From JADFRG01 sp964590515 (lineage in GTDB: Bacteria > Chloroflexota > Anaerolineae > Anaerolineales > E44-bin32), in NCBI GenBank assembly GCA_964590515.1, contig CAZPZD010000027.1:1-32727 (forward strand): a stretch of DNA of 32,727 nt. Reading direction: 5' to 3'. The notes beneath the pieces are model-generated. The model did no database searches and was not told the DNA's origin. It saw only the letters and a list, made by a program, of their open reading frames with translations. The position numbers were made by a program, and so were the translations under genes. Below, piece by piece: positions 15,149-22,721 of this stretch; position 1 is the first letter of the stretch, and each line of letters opens with the position of its first letter.

Positions 15149-15357
15149 CGGTCGACTTCCTCCAAGTGATGGCCGCGGTGACCGGCGTGGTCGTGTGCCC
15201 CGCTACGCATCATCCAGAGATGCGCCAAGGGGCAGGCCAGGGCCAGGGCAACCAGCAGGACGGTGTTGGTGGGAACGCCAAACGCGAAGATGGCTGCGAT
15301 CCCCGCCGCCATCGCCAAGCAGCCGATCAGGATCCACAGGGTGGAGCGTCCGGTCAT
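15145..15357 (-). CDS. DUF2933 small membrane protein
   Basis: A 70-residue protein with two hydrophobic segments (about 7-25 and 31-44), then CPLAHLWMMRSG and a His-rich tail (AHDHAGHRGHHLEE). This matches DUF2933, a family commonly seen beside copper and other heavy-metal genes; its function is unknown. Cys, Met and His near the membrane exit suggest metal contact. AGGGG lies 8 nt before ATG 15357. It is the first gene of the minus-strand run ending with the YHS protein, and it overlaps the CbiX-like gene by 4 nt. It is divergent from copA across 172 nt. Confidence 0.85.
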   Translation of the reverse strand: MTGRSTLWILIGCLAMAAGIAAIFAFGVPTNTVLLVALALACPLAHLWMMRSGAHDHAGHRGHHLEEVDR

Positions 15358-15529
15358 GGGATTGTCCCCTCGCGATTCGATTGCATCAATTGTCCTACCC
15401 GTCCATAGGGCTGGCTACGCGCCGAACGGCGTACGGCGCCTGCCGGAGAACAGCGCTCCTTGACCAAGCCTAGCAGGGGTAGAGTAGCCAACGGGGCTAA
15501 GTCGCTCGCGCCCCCTTTGGGAGATTAGG

Positions 15530-17959
15530 ATGACCACATTGGAAACCCCCGAGACGACCGCCGAGATCACCCTGGACGTGCGAGGAATGACCTGCGCCTC
15601 TTGCGTGGCGCACGTGGAGGGAGCGCTGACTGACCTCGAAGGCGTGTCGGCTGCAGCGGTCAATCTTGGATTGGGCACGGCCCGCGTCAGTTACCTGCCC
15701 GGCCTGGTCACAACAAGCCAGATGAAGCGCGCCGTGCATGAGGCAGGCTACGAAGCCCAGGAACGCAGCCAGGGGCTGGATGCGCTGGATCGAGAGCGAC
15801 AAGCTCGGGAGGGGGAAATCCGGCGCCAGGGCCGCAATCTGGCCATCGCAGGCGCAGTGGGAATGCTGGTGATGATCGGCACCTTCTACGACCTGCTTGG
15901 CCCGCTGCGCAGCTGGATCCCGGAGTGGCTCTCCTACAAATGGGTGATCGGGCTGCTGACCACCCCCATTGTGTTCGGACCCGGCCGCCAGTTCTTCACG
16001 AACTCCTGGCGCGGCCTCAAACACGGCGTCACCGACATGAATCTCTTGTACGCCACCGGGATCGGTGCGGCCTACGGGATCGCGGTGATCAACACCCTAT
16101 TTCCTAAGGCCGGGTTTGGGGGCGAAGGTGCCACCTTCTTCGAGAGTGCCGCCTTGCTCACCGCCTTCGTCGTGCTGGGCCGTTGGCTGGAGGCCCTCAC
16201 CCGCGGGCGAACCTCGGAGGCCATCCGCAAACTGATGAAGCTGCAGCCCAAGATTGCGCGGGTGTTGCGCGGGGCTGCTGAGGAGGAAATACCGGCCGGC
16301 GAGGTGCAGGTGGGTGACTTGCTGCTGATCCGGCCGGGTGAGAGCGTAGCCGTGGATGGCCTGGTCGAAGAGGGTTACTCTGCCGTCGACGAATCGATGC
16401 TTACCGGTGAGAGTCTGCCGGTGGAAAAGAAGGCCGGCGACCCGGTCATCGGCGGGACGATGAACAAGACCGGGGCCTTCAGGTTCCGCGCGACACGGGT
16501 AGGCAAGGAGACCGCCCTGGCACAGATCATCAAGCTGGTGGAAGACGCCCAGGCGAGCAAGGCGCCCATCCAGAAGCTGGCCGACTGGGTGGCCGGCCAC
16601 TTCATCCTGGGCGTCCACATCCTTGCCGCGGTGGTCTTCGTCTTCTGGTTCTTCTTTGGGTACCGGCATTACTTCGACCCCAACAGCTCTTTCATCCTGT
16701 CGCCCTATCGGCTGGGCGAGATCGGCGTCTTCGGTTTCTCGCTGCTGCTCTCGGTCACGGTGCTGGTCATCTCCTGCCCGTGCGCGGTTGGGCTGGCGAC
16801 CCCGAGTGCCATGATGGCCGGCACCGGGAAGGCCGCCGAGCATGGTGTGTTGTTCAAGAGCGCCGAAGCGATTGAGAGCACCAGCAAGCTACAGACTCTG
16901 ATCTTCGACAAGACCGGCACCCTCACCCGGGGCGAGCCCTCCGTCACCGACGTTCTCGCCCGCAGCTTACCGCCCGGCCAGGCGGAATCGCCGTGGAACC
17001 TTCGTGAGGATGCCGTTCTGCGCTTCGCCGCCAGTGCCGAGAAGAATAGCGAGCATCCGCTGGGAGAGGCCATTGTTCGTGGCGCACAGGCGCGCGGCAT
17101 CGAGATCCTCGATGCGGATCACTTCGATTCCATTCCCGGGCATGGGGTGGAGGCGGCGGTGCAAGGCCACGCGGTGCTGCTCGGCAACCGGCGACTGATG
17201 TCCGAACGTGAAATTGCCATCTCAGATTGGCTTGGTAAGGCGGAGCGGTTGGAGTCCGATGGCAAGACCGTGATGTTCCTGGCGGTGGACGGGCGCGCGG
17301 CCGGTTTGATCGCAGTCGCTGACACGCTCAAGGAACACTCGCGCGAGGCCATCCAGCAACTACATCGCCTGGGACTGGAGGTCGCCATGATCACCGGCGA
17401 CAACCTCCGCACCGCGCAGGCGATCGCCCGCCAGGTCGGGATCGATCGGGTGCTGGCCGAGGTCCTCCCCCGGGACAAAGCCGAAGAGATCAAGAAGCTC
17501 CAGGCGTCGGGCAGGCGGGTGGCGATGGTAGGGGACGGGGTAAACGACGCGCCCGCACTAGCGCAATCCGACGTGGGAATGGCCATCGGCTCCGGCACGG
17601 ACGTGGCCAAGGAGACCGGGGACGTCATTCTGATCAAAGACGACCTGCGCGACGTGGTCGTGGCCCTGGAAGTGGCGAAAGCCACCATGCGCAAGGTGAA
17701 GCAAAACCTGTTCTGGGCCTTCTTCTACAACACGCTGGGTATCCCAATCGGAGCCGGGCTCTTGTACCCCGTGATCCGGTTGGTGGTGAGCCCCGAGCTG
17801 GCTGCCGCCCTAATGGCGCTGAGCTCGGTGTCGGTGACTTTGAATACGCTGCTGCTCAAACGATTTAGGCCCTCCTTGCGGGGAGGGCAGCCACTGCCAC
17901 GCGCGGCGCAGGGCGCGGAAGATCCGCGTTGGGCTGGCGCGCCCGCTGCTAGCGACTAG
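15530..17959 (+). CDS. copA: CopA-type Cu(I)-exporting P-type ATPase
   Basis: An 809-residue P1B-1 ATPase. One N-terminal HMA domain carries GMTCASC (C22, C25). The actuator motif TGES is at 292-295, the ion-binding motif C416-P-C418, the phosphorylation site D460-KTGT, the nucleotide site NSEHPLGEAI, and the hinge MVGDGVNDAPAL. The last TM helices contain FFYNTLGIP and MALSSVSVTLN, which supply the second Cu(I) site. It exports Cu(I) from the cytoplasm. A Pro/Arg-rich tail of about 30 residues after the last helix is not usual. GGGAG lies 6 nt before the ATG. The small membrane protein gene follows after 15 nt, then the ABC system, suggesting an operon. With copB, this is the second copper ATPase of the window. 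Confidence 0.97.
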   Translation: MTTLETPETTAEITLDVRGMTCASCVAHVEGALTDLEGVSAAAVNLGLGTARVSYLPGLVTTSQMKRAVHEAGYEAQERSQGLDALDRERQAREGEIRRQGRNLAIAGAVGMLVMIGTFYDLLGPLRSWIPEWLSYKWVIGLLTTPIVFGPGRQFFTNSWRGLKHGVTDMNLLYATGIGAAYGIAVINTLFPKAGFGGEGATFFESAALLTAFVVLGRWLEALTRGRTSEAIRKLMKLQPKIARVLRGAAEEEIPAGEVQVGDLLLIRPGESVAVDGLVEEGYSAVDESMLTGESLPVEKKAGDPVIGGTMNKTGAFRFRATRVGKETALAQIIKLVEDAQASKAPIQKLADWVAGHFILGVHILAAVVFVFWFFFGYRHYFDPNSSFILSPYRLGEIGVFGFSLLLSVTVLVISCPCAVGLATPSAMMAGTGKAAEHGVLFKSAEAIESTSKLQTLIFDKTGTLTRGEPSVTDVLARSLPPGQAESPWNLREDAVLRFAASAEKNSEHPLGEAIVRGAQARGIEILDADHFDSIPGHGVEAAVQGHAVLLGNRRLMSEREIAISDWLGKAERLESDGKTVMFLAVDGRAAGLIAVADTLKEHSREAIQQLHRLGLEVAMITGDNLRTAQAIARQVGIDRVLAEVLPRDKAEEIKKLQASGRRVAMVGDGVNDAPALAQSDVGMAIGSGTDVAKETGDVILIKDDLRDVVVALEVAKATMRKVKQNLFWAFFYNTLGIPIGAGLLYPVIRLVVSPELAAALMALSSVSVTLNTLLLKRFRPSLRGGQPLPRAAQGAEDPRWAGAPAASD

Positions 17960-17974
17960 CCAGGAGGAAGGCTA

Positions 17975-18211
17975 ATGGAAGGTAACTCTGTGGAAAGTGA
18001 GATCACACGCCGAAGCTTAAGCATCTACCTACCGATTTCGATCTCGGCTGCGCTGCTCTTCCTGATCGCAGCAAGCGTAACCGGAGATTACCCGACGGTC
18101 GCCCGAGCTGGCGGCGCGGTATGGGTGGGAGTGCTCAGCCTCATCGTCTCGATGCCGTTGGTGACTGCCCGCGTGAAAAAGCGTATTAAGGCTAGGGAAA
18201 CCCACAACTGA
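17975..18211 (+). CDS. small two-TM membrane protein, unknown function
   Basis: I do not recognise this 78-residue protein. It has hydrophobic segments at about 18-36 and 47-64, a short outer loop, and a strongly basic end (RVKKRIKARE), which predicts both termini in the cytoplasm. AGGAGG is placed 7 nt before the ATG, so translation is well supported. It lies between copA (15 nt) and the first ABC permease (80 nt). There are no Cys or His residues in the membrane segments, so direct metal binding is unlikely; a subunit or regulator of either transporter is possible. Confidence 0.7.
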   Translation: MEGNSVESEITRRSLSIYLPISISAALLFLIAASVTGDYPTVARAGGAVWVGVLSLIVSMPLVTARVKKRIKARETHN

Positions 18212-18291
18212 CTATACGCGCCCCATAAGACAAACGCGACCGGAGGGCCGACCAACTGGCCTGCCGGCGCACCCAGAACCAAGAGGCCCTG

Positions 18292-19392
18292 ATGCTTGTC
18301 GCCCGCAAGAACCTAGTCCAAGAGAAGACCCGTTTTGCCCTGAGCGTGAGCGGGGTTGCCCTGGCCATCATGCTCGTGCTCATCCTGGACGGCTTCCAGG
18401 TGGGGATGTTCCGGCAGATCACGTCGTATTTGGAACATTCGGAAGGGGCAGTCGTAGTTGCCCAGGAGGGGGTCGTCAATCTGATCGGTGCGACCTCGCT
18501 ATTGCCGCCGGGGGTCAGCGCACAAGTCGAAGCTGTCGACGGAGTGCAAGGAGTGGCGCCCATCCTCTCGCGGTTCGTCATCCTCGACCTGCATGACAAG
18601 AAGCAGCCGGCCTACCTGGTGGGTTATTCCCCCAGCCTGGGTGGCGGCCCGTGGGAGATCGTTGAGGGGCGGGAGCCGGAAGTCGACGAGGAGATGGTGT
18701 TCGACCGCGTGCTTGCCAAGCGGCACGAGATCGGAGTCGGGGATCGGGTGGAGCTGATGGACCGGAGTTACCGAATTGTCGGGCTTTCCGGAGGAACGAC
18801 ATCCTGGATGACGAGCTTTCTCTTCCTGCAGAAGACCGCGGTGGAGAGCCTGCTGCTCAGCCCCGGGGCAACGAGCTTCTTGCTCGTGGCTGTGGCAGAC
18901 GGAAAGTCTCCAGAAATAATCCGCGATCGAATCAGCCGGCTGAGCGGCGTGGAGGCGATGCTCAAATCGGAAGTGCAGGCAAATGACAGCCAGCTCTTGG
19001 CACGCTTCTTTTCAGCTCCCGTGCGGTTGATGACCGGTATCGCCTTTCTGGTGGGCGCGCTGGTCGTCGGGCTCGTGATCTATACGGCAACCGTAGAACG
19101 CCAGCGCGAATACGGAGTGCTCAAAGCATTAGGCGCCCGGAACCGGCTGCTCTACAAAGTGGTCCTGGCACAGGCTGCTCTGGCCGCCCTGGTCGGGACC
19201 GGCCTGGGCATCCTGCTGGCCCGGGCAGCGAGCGCCGCCATCATGGCTGCTCGTCCACAATTCCTGATCGTGATGCAAGCCGACATGGGCGGCCGGGCAA
19301 TTGTCATCGGATTGGGAATGGGGTTGTTGGCCGCGCTGTTTCCGGTCCGTGTGCTGGGCAGCCTTGCCCCGGCGGAGGTCTTCCGGCGATGA
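18292..19392 (+). CDS. FtsX/MacB-type ABC transporter permease 1
   Basis: A 366-residue permease with the MacB/LolC/FtsX layout: TM1 at about 18-36, a large extracytoplasmic domain of about 200 residues (MacB-PCD type, with repeated VDGVQGVAPI-like and GDRVELMDRSYRIVGLSGGT stretches), then three TM helices at about 243-264, 285-306 and 334-356. The motif EYGVLKALGARNRLLYKVV after TM2 is the coupling region that contacts the ATPase. It is a close paralogue of the next gene (compare RTRLMISVGGVALALML there with KTRFALSVSGVALAIML here), so the two should form a heterodimer. AAGAGG lies 5 nt before the ATG, and the stop overlaps the second permease by 4 nt. The substrate is not shown by the sequence. 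Confidence 0.9.
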   Translation: MLVARKNLVQEKTRFALSVSGVALAIMLVLILDGFQVGMFRQITSYLEHSEGAVVVAQEGVVNLIGATSLLPPGVSAQVEAVDGVQGVAPILSRFVILDLHDKKQPAYLVGYSPSLGGGPWEIVEGREPEVDEEMVFDRVLAKRHEIGVGDRVELMDRSYRIVGLSGGTTSWMTSFLFLQKTAVESLLLSPGATSFLLVAVADGKSPEIIRDRISRLSGVEAMLKSEVQANDSQLLARFFSAPVRLMTGIAFLVGALVVGLVIYTATVERQREYGVLKALGARNRLLYKVVLAQAALAALVGTGLGILLARAASAAIMAARPQFLIVMQADMGGRAIVIGLGMGLLAALFPVRVLGSLAPAEVFRR

Positions 19393-20501
19393 TCCGCCTG
19401 GCAATCCGCAACCTGTTCCAGAACCGGACGCGCCTGATGATCTCGGTCGGGGGCGTGGCCCTGGCACTTATGCTGATCCTCTCTTTGGACGGTATCGTCC
19501 GCTGGATTCAGACCCGAGTAGCGGCCTATATCGACGCCAGCGAGGCGGACATCTGGGTGGCACAGTCTGGCGTGCGCAACATGCATATGGCCTCCTCCTC
19601 CCTCTCCTCCGAGCGGGCCCTCGATGTCAGCAGGGTGGAAGGGGTGGATTCCGTCACCCCCATCCTCTACGCGACCAATGTCGTCGTCGCGGGGGAAGAA
19701 CGCACGATCGCCTACATCATCGGCCTGCCCGAAGAGGCCCAGGCCGGCCGGCCCTGGATCGTCAGCGCCGGACGGGGCGACCCCGGGCCCGGAGGCGCGG
19801 TGATCGACCAGGGGATTGCCGAGGCATCTGGGATTGGGCTGGGAGATCGGGTCGAACTCCTGGGTGGGGATTTCGAGGTGGTCGGTCTCTCCGGCGGAAC
19901 CACGAGCCTCACCAACTCGATCGCCTTCATCTCCAGCCAGGACTTCGCCCGGCTGCGAGCCAGCCCAGACACAGTCAGTTTTCTACTCGTACGCGTCGTC
20001 GCCGGCGAGTCGCCCGAGCAAGTCGCCCGACGAATCGAGAATCGAGTGGAGGGAGTGACCGCGCAGACCCGGGAAGAGTTCTCTGCCCAGGAGCGCAAGG
20101 TGGTCCGGGATATGAGCACAGACTTGGTGACGATCATGAATTCGGTCGGCTTTCTTATCGGGCTGGCGGTCATGGGATTGACGGTGTACACAGCCACGCT
20201 CTCACGTCGGGCCGAATATGGAGTGCTCAAGGCGCTCGGTGCGCGCAATCGGGATCTCTACCTCAGCGTGGGGGTACAGGCGCTCGCCAGCGTTGCCTTG
20301 GGATTGGCGGCGGGCCTAGCCTTCACCCTGCTGTTGGCGGGGATCGTGCCACGAATTGTCTCTAATCTGGGACTGGAGGTCAGCCTCGAATCGTTGGGAA
20401 AGGTGGCCATAGCCTCTCTGATCTTCGCCGGCACGGCCGCGCTGCTGCCGATCCGCCAAATCCGCGGCCTCGATCCGGCCGTTGTCTTCCGAGGGAAATA
20501 A
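19389..20501 (+). CDS. FtsX/MacB-type ABC transporter permease 2
   Basis: A 370-residue paralogue of the preceding permease with the same order: TM1 (about 16-34), an outer domain with GDRVELLGGDFEVVGLSGGT, and three C-terminal helices (about 246-266, 287-316 and 335-355). The coupling motif is EYGVLKALGARNRDLYLSV. It overlaps the first permease by 4 nt (ATGA), and the ATPase starts 1 nt after its stop. FtsX/MacB-type systems do not usually move solutes through a channel; they work mechanically on extracytoplasmic or membrane-embedded substrates such as lipoproteins. Here the copper context and the YHS domain on the ATPase suggest a metal-linked task. Confidence 0.9.
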   Translation: MIRLAIRNLFQNRTRLMISVGGVALALMLILSLDGIVRWIQTRVAAYIDASEADIWVAQSGVRNMHMASSSLSSERALDVSRVEGVDSVTPILYATNVVVAGEERTIAYIIGLPEEAQAGRPWIVSAGRGDPGPGGAVIDQGIAEASGIGLGDRVELLGGDFEVVGLSGGTTSLTNSIAFISSQDFARLRASPDTVSFLLVRVVAGESPEQVARRIENRVEGVTAQTREEFSAQERKVVRDMSTDLVTIMNSVGFLIGLAVMGLTVYTATLSRRAEYGVLKALGARNRDLYLSVGVQALASVALGLAAGLAFTLLLAGIVPRIVSNLGLEVSLESLGKVAIASLIFAGTAALLPIRQIRGLDPAVVFRGK

Positions 20502-20502
20502 C

Positions 20503-21372
20503 ATGGAGAATTCGACGCTGCAAGTTTCTGACGTCACCAAGCGATTCGGGTCGGGGTCCACCGAGGTAACGGCGGTCCGTCGAGTTTCGTTGGCGATCGA
20601 CCCGGGCGAGGTCGTCTTGATCATGGGACCCTCGGGCTCAGGGAAGACGACCCTGCTCATGATGCTCGGTGCGCTGCTGAAGCCGACCGAAGGCACCATC
20701 CGGCTCAACGGGCAGGTGATCAGCGAGCTGAGCGAAGGCAAACTGCCGATGGTGCGGTTGCACCAGTTCGGCTTCATCTTCCAGGACTTCAATCTGCTCT
20801 CCGCGCTAACAGCTTTGGAAAACGTTGCATTAGTGGCTTCGTTGTCCGGCCGGAAGAACGGAGAGGCGCGCCGCAAGGCGGAGGAGCTGCTTTCGCAACT
20901 GGGCCTGGAGCAGCGCCTGAACTTCCTTCCCGAGAAGCTTTCCGGAGGCGAGAAGCAACGGGTTGCCATCGCCCGGGCGCTGGTCAATGATCCGGCCATC
21001 CTTTTCGCCGACGAGCCCACGGCAAACCTCGACTCGAAGATCGGGCATGAAATCATGCGGCTGTTGCGGTCGATCGCCAAGGAACAGGGACGAAGCGTGG
21101 TAATCGTCAGCCACGACCAGCGCATCAAGGACATCGCCGACCGGGTGCTCTGGCTGGAGGATGGGCAGTTCAAGGACATGATCCGCCTGGCCACAGATCC
21201 GGTCTGCGGCATGTCTGTGGAGCAGGATGAGGCGGCCCACCAGCTGGACTACCGCGGTTCGAGCTACTACTTCTGCGCCAGAGGTTGCCTGCAGGAATTC
21301 GCCGCCACTCCTGAGCGGTTCACCACAGGAAATGAGCGCCTATTCCTGCCTCGTTCCGTTCCAGATCTTTGA
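20503..21372 (+). CDS. ABC transporter ATPase fused to a C-terminal YHS domain
   Basis: From ATG 20503 (GAGGGA 6 nt upstream) the protein has 289 residues. The ATPase is of the LolD/MacB type: Walker A GPSGSGKTT (42-50), Q loop FIFQDFNLL, signature LSGGEKQR (146-153), Walker B ILFADE and switch His in IVSHDQR. Immediately after the end of the ATPase (LEDGQFKDM) comes a YHS domain: DPVCGMSVEQDEAAH, then YYFCARGCLQEFAATPERF, with cysteines C235, C258 and C262. LolD/MacB ATPases are usually about 220-250 residues with no such tail. YHS domains bind metals and occur in copper ATPases and chaperones, so this one may let a metal ion gate or localise the transporter. A short, unrelated tail of about 15 residues ends the protein. 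Confidence 0.93.
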   Translation: MENSTLQVSDVTKRFGSGSTEVTAVRRVSLAIDPGEVVLIMGPSGSGKTTLLMMLGALLKPTEGTIRLNGQVISELSEGKLPMVRLHQFGFIFQDFNLLSALTALENVALVASLSGRKNGEARRKAEELLSQLGLEQRLNFLPEKLSGGEKQRVAIARALVNDPAILFADEPTANLDSKIGHEIMRLLRSIAKEQGRSVVIVSHDQRIKDIADRVLWLEDGQFKDMIRLATDPVCGMSVEQDEAAHQLDYRGSSYYFCARGCLQEFAATPERFTTGNERLFLPRSVPDL

Positions 21373-21407
21373 GGTCGCATCAAACCTAGAGGGAAAGAGG
21401 TGCGAAG

Positions 21408-21629
21408 ATGTGCATGATGTGCATGATGGGCCATGGGATGGACCACCAAAGCCACACAGGCCCCGCGGCTCAGGCCGGCAGCCAGCACGAACCTTTGCTC
21501 GACATCCTCAAGCGCCGCTACGCGCTCGGGGAAATCGACCAGGATCAGTTCATGGAGATGAAGCGAGTGCTTGGCGTCGAGGAGAGTTCGGAAGCTCCCT
21601 CGAGACGTGCCCGACACGAACACCCCTAA
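21408..21629 (+). CDS. SHOCT-domain protein with Cys/Met/His-rich N-terminus
   Basis: A 73-residue protein opening MCMMCMMGHGMDHQSH, then a Gly/Ala/Gln linker, then a SHOCT motif (LLDILKRRYALGEIDQDQFMEMKRVLG) and a short basic tail ending HEHP. SHOCT is a short helical motif usually found at protein termini and thought to serve in binding. The first 16 residues hold two Cys, six Met and three His, a dense set of ligands for Cu(I). AAAGAGG lies 7 nt before the ATG. It follows the ATPase gene after 35 nt and is the last gene of the copA run. A small cytoplasmic copper-binding or adaptor peptide is the inference. Confidence 0.82.
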   Translation: MCMMCMMGHGMDHQSHTGPAAQAGSQHEPLLDILKRRYALGEIDQDQFMEMKRVLGVEESSEAPSRRARHEHP

Positions 21630-21723
21630 GCGCCGCTTCAACTTCTGGCAAGAAGCTCTCCCACCACTTGCAGGCCGCCCGGAGGCGTGAGTTGCGTCGG
21701 GGTAGGGAAGCAGCGCCGCCCGC

Positions 21724-22161
21724 TTAGGGGCTAGCTGGCAGGATGTCTGCGGTGAGGCGGAACTCGAGCTCGGGCTGATCGGGGTCGTTCGAAGCGATAA
21801 ACACCTGCCGCACGACGGCCCCAAGCTCCTCAGGGCCGTGAGCTCCCGAATCGAAGGTTACCTGCAGAAATCCACTCTCGCCCGGTCTAAGGGTAGTCGG
21901 GATGACGCGTGCCGTGGTGCAGCCGCAAGAGGTGCTGACCGCCTCGATCACCAGGTCGCGGCTCCCTTGATTGGTGACAGCGACCTCAAAACTGCGCACT
22001 TCGCCGTTCTGCACCGTACCCAGATCGAGCTGCTCCTCCTCCAACAAGATATCCGGCGCTCCGCCCGCACAAGCGGCCAGCAGCGCGGCAGATGCAGCCA
22101 GTAAGGCCAGGCCCAGAGCGGCAGCCCGGACCGGGAAACTGAGCCGGCCACTCGTTCTCAC
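21724..22161 (-). CDS. DUF1573 lipoprotein
   Basis: A 145-residue protein with a signal peptide and lipobox LLAAC (C31), then a DUF1573 domain, an Ig-like fold. The family signature STSCGCTTARV (C79, C81) is clear, as are LDLGTVQNGEVRSFEVAVTNQG and the closing IASNDPDQPELEFRLTADI. DUF1573 function is not established; the CGC motif in an exposed loop fits a thiol-redox or metal role. It is the last of three genes, overlapping the TlpA stop by 4 nt. A second DUF1573 gene starts the same operon. It converges on the SHOCT gene across 94 nt. Confidence 0.9.
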   Translation of the reverse strand: MRTSGRLSFPVRAAALGLALLAASAALLAACAGGAPDILLEEEQLDLGTVQNGEVRSFEVAVTNQGSRDLVIEAVSTSCGCTTARVIPTTLRPGESGFLQVTFDSGAHGPEELGAVVRQVFIASNDPDQPELEFRLTADILPASP

Positions 22162-22721
22162 GGGTAGGTTTCCCCTAACAGAGCTTCCAGTTTTTCCTCC
22201 AGCTCCGGAGGCACAAGCGGGCCGATCTTTACGCCGCGCAGCGAGCCATCCTTGGCAACGAAGAAGGTCTCCGGCACCCCCTGGATGCGGTACGCCTGTG
22301 AGATGCGGGTTCCGAGGTCAGGGCCGTTGGGATAGGTGATATCGAATTCCTCGATATAGGCCAGAGCCTCCAGGTCCGTATCGGCGTAATCGACCCCGAT
22401 GAATACTACCCCTTGATCTCGGTAGGCTCGCCAGGTGCTTTCCAGGTAGGCCGCCTCCTCCCGGCAGGGTGGGCACCAGGAGGCCCAGAAGTTGATCGCC
22501 ACCACCTGGCCGCGCAGCTGATCCAGGGTGACCGACTCGCCGCTGAAAGTGACGAGGGTGAAGTCCGGCGCCGGTCCCTGATCCCTTGGACCGGCCTGTG
22601 CTCGAACGAGCCCCCAGCCGACCAGGCCAAGCAGTGCTAATAGGCTGCCATACGCCAGGGGCCTGACCCAGCCGCGGCGGCCTGCATTTGGGTCCGCAGG
22701 CCCTGCAGTGGGCTCGCTCAT
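22158..22721 (-). CDS. TlpA-like thioredoxin
   Basis: A 187-residue protein with a signal anchor at about 23-40 and a TlpA domain: APDFTLVTFSGESVTL, FWASWCPPC (C83, C86), a VVFIGVDYADT strand, and a cis-Pro in IQGVPETFFVAKDGS. It should reduce disulfides on the outer face of the membrane. It is placed between two DUF1573 genes with 4-nt overlaps on both sides, so the three products are likely made together and may interact. It differs clearly from the TlpA at 13374-13952. Electrons may come from either CcdA-type protein of the window. Confidence 0.93.
   Translation of the reverse strand: MSEPTAGPADPNAGRRGWVRPLAYGSLLALLGLVGWGLVRAQAGPRDQGPAPDFTLVTFSGESVTLDQLRGQVVAINFWASWCPPCREEAAYLESTWRAYRDQGVVFIGVDYADTDLEALAYIEEFDITYPNGPDLGTRISQAYRIQGVPETFFVAKDGSLRGVKIGPLVPPELEEKLEALLGETYP

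Noticed and set aside
15393..15413. CTACCC-GTCCAT-AGGGCTGG as a CsoR operator upstream of copA
   Set aside because: The half-sites match only in part and no csoR gene is in the window.
15460..15490. TTGACC with a 19-bp spaced TAGCCA as a CueR-type copA promoter
   Set aside because: The -10 is very weak and the internal dyad does not fit the ACCTTCC/GGAAGGT pattern of CueR sites.
16097..16843. 248-residue ORF on the minus strand inside copA
   Set aside because: It is the antisense of a certain gene, has Asp/Gln/His-rich low-complexity composition and no recognisable domain; a usual by-product of high GC.
19301..20365. 354-residue ORF overlapping the two permeases
   Set aside because: Out-of-frame shadow, rich in Arg/Gly/Pro; both permease frames are clearly real.
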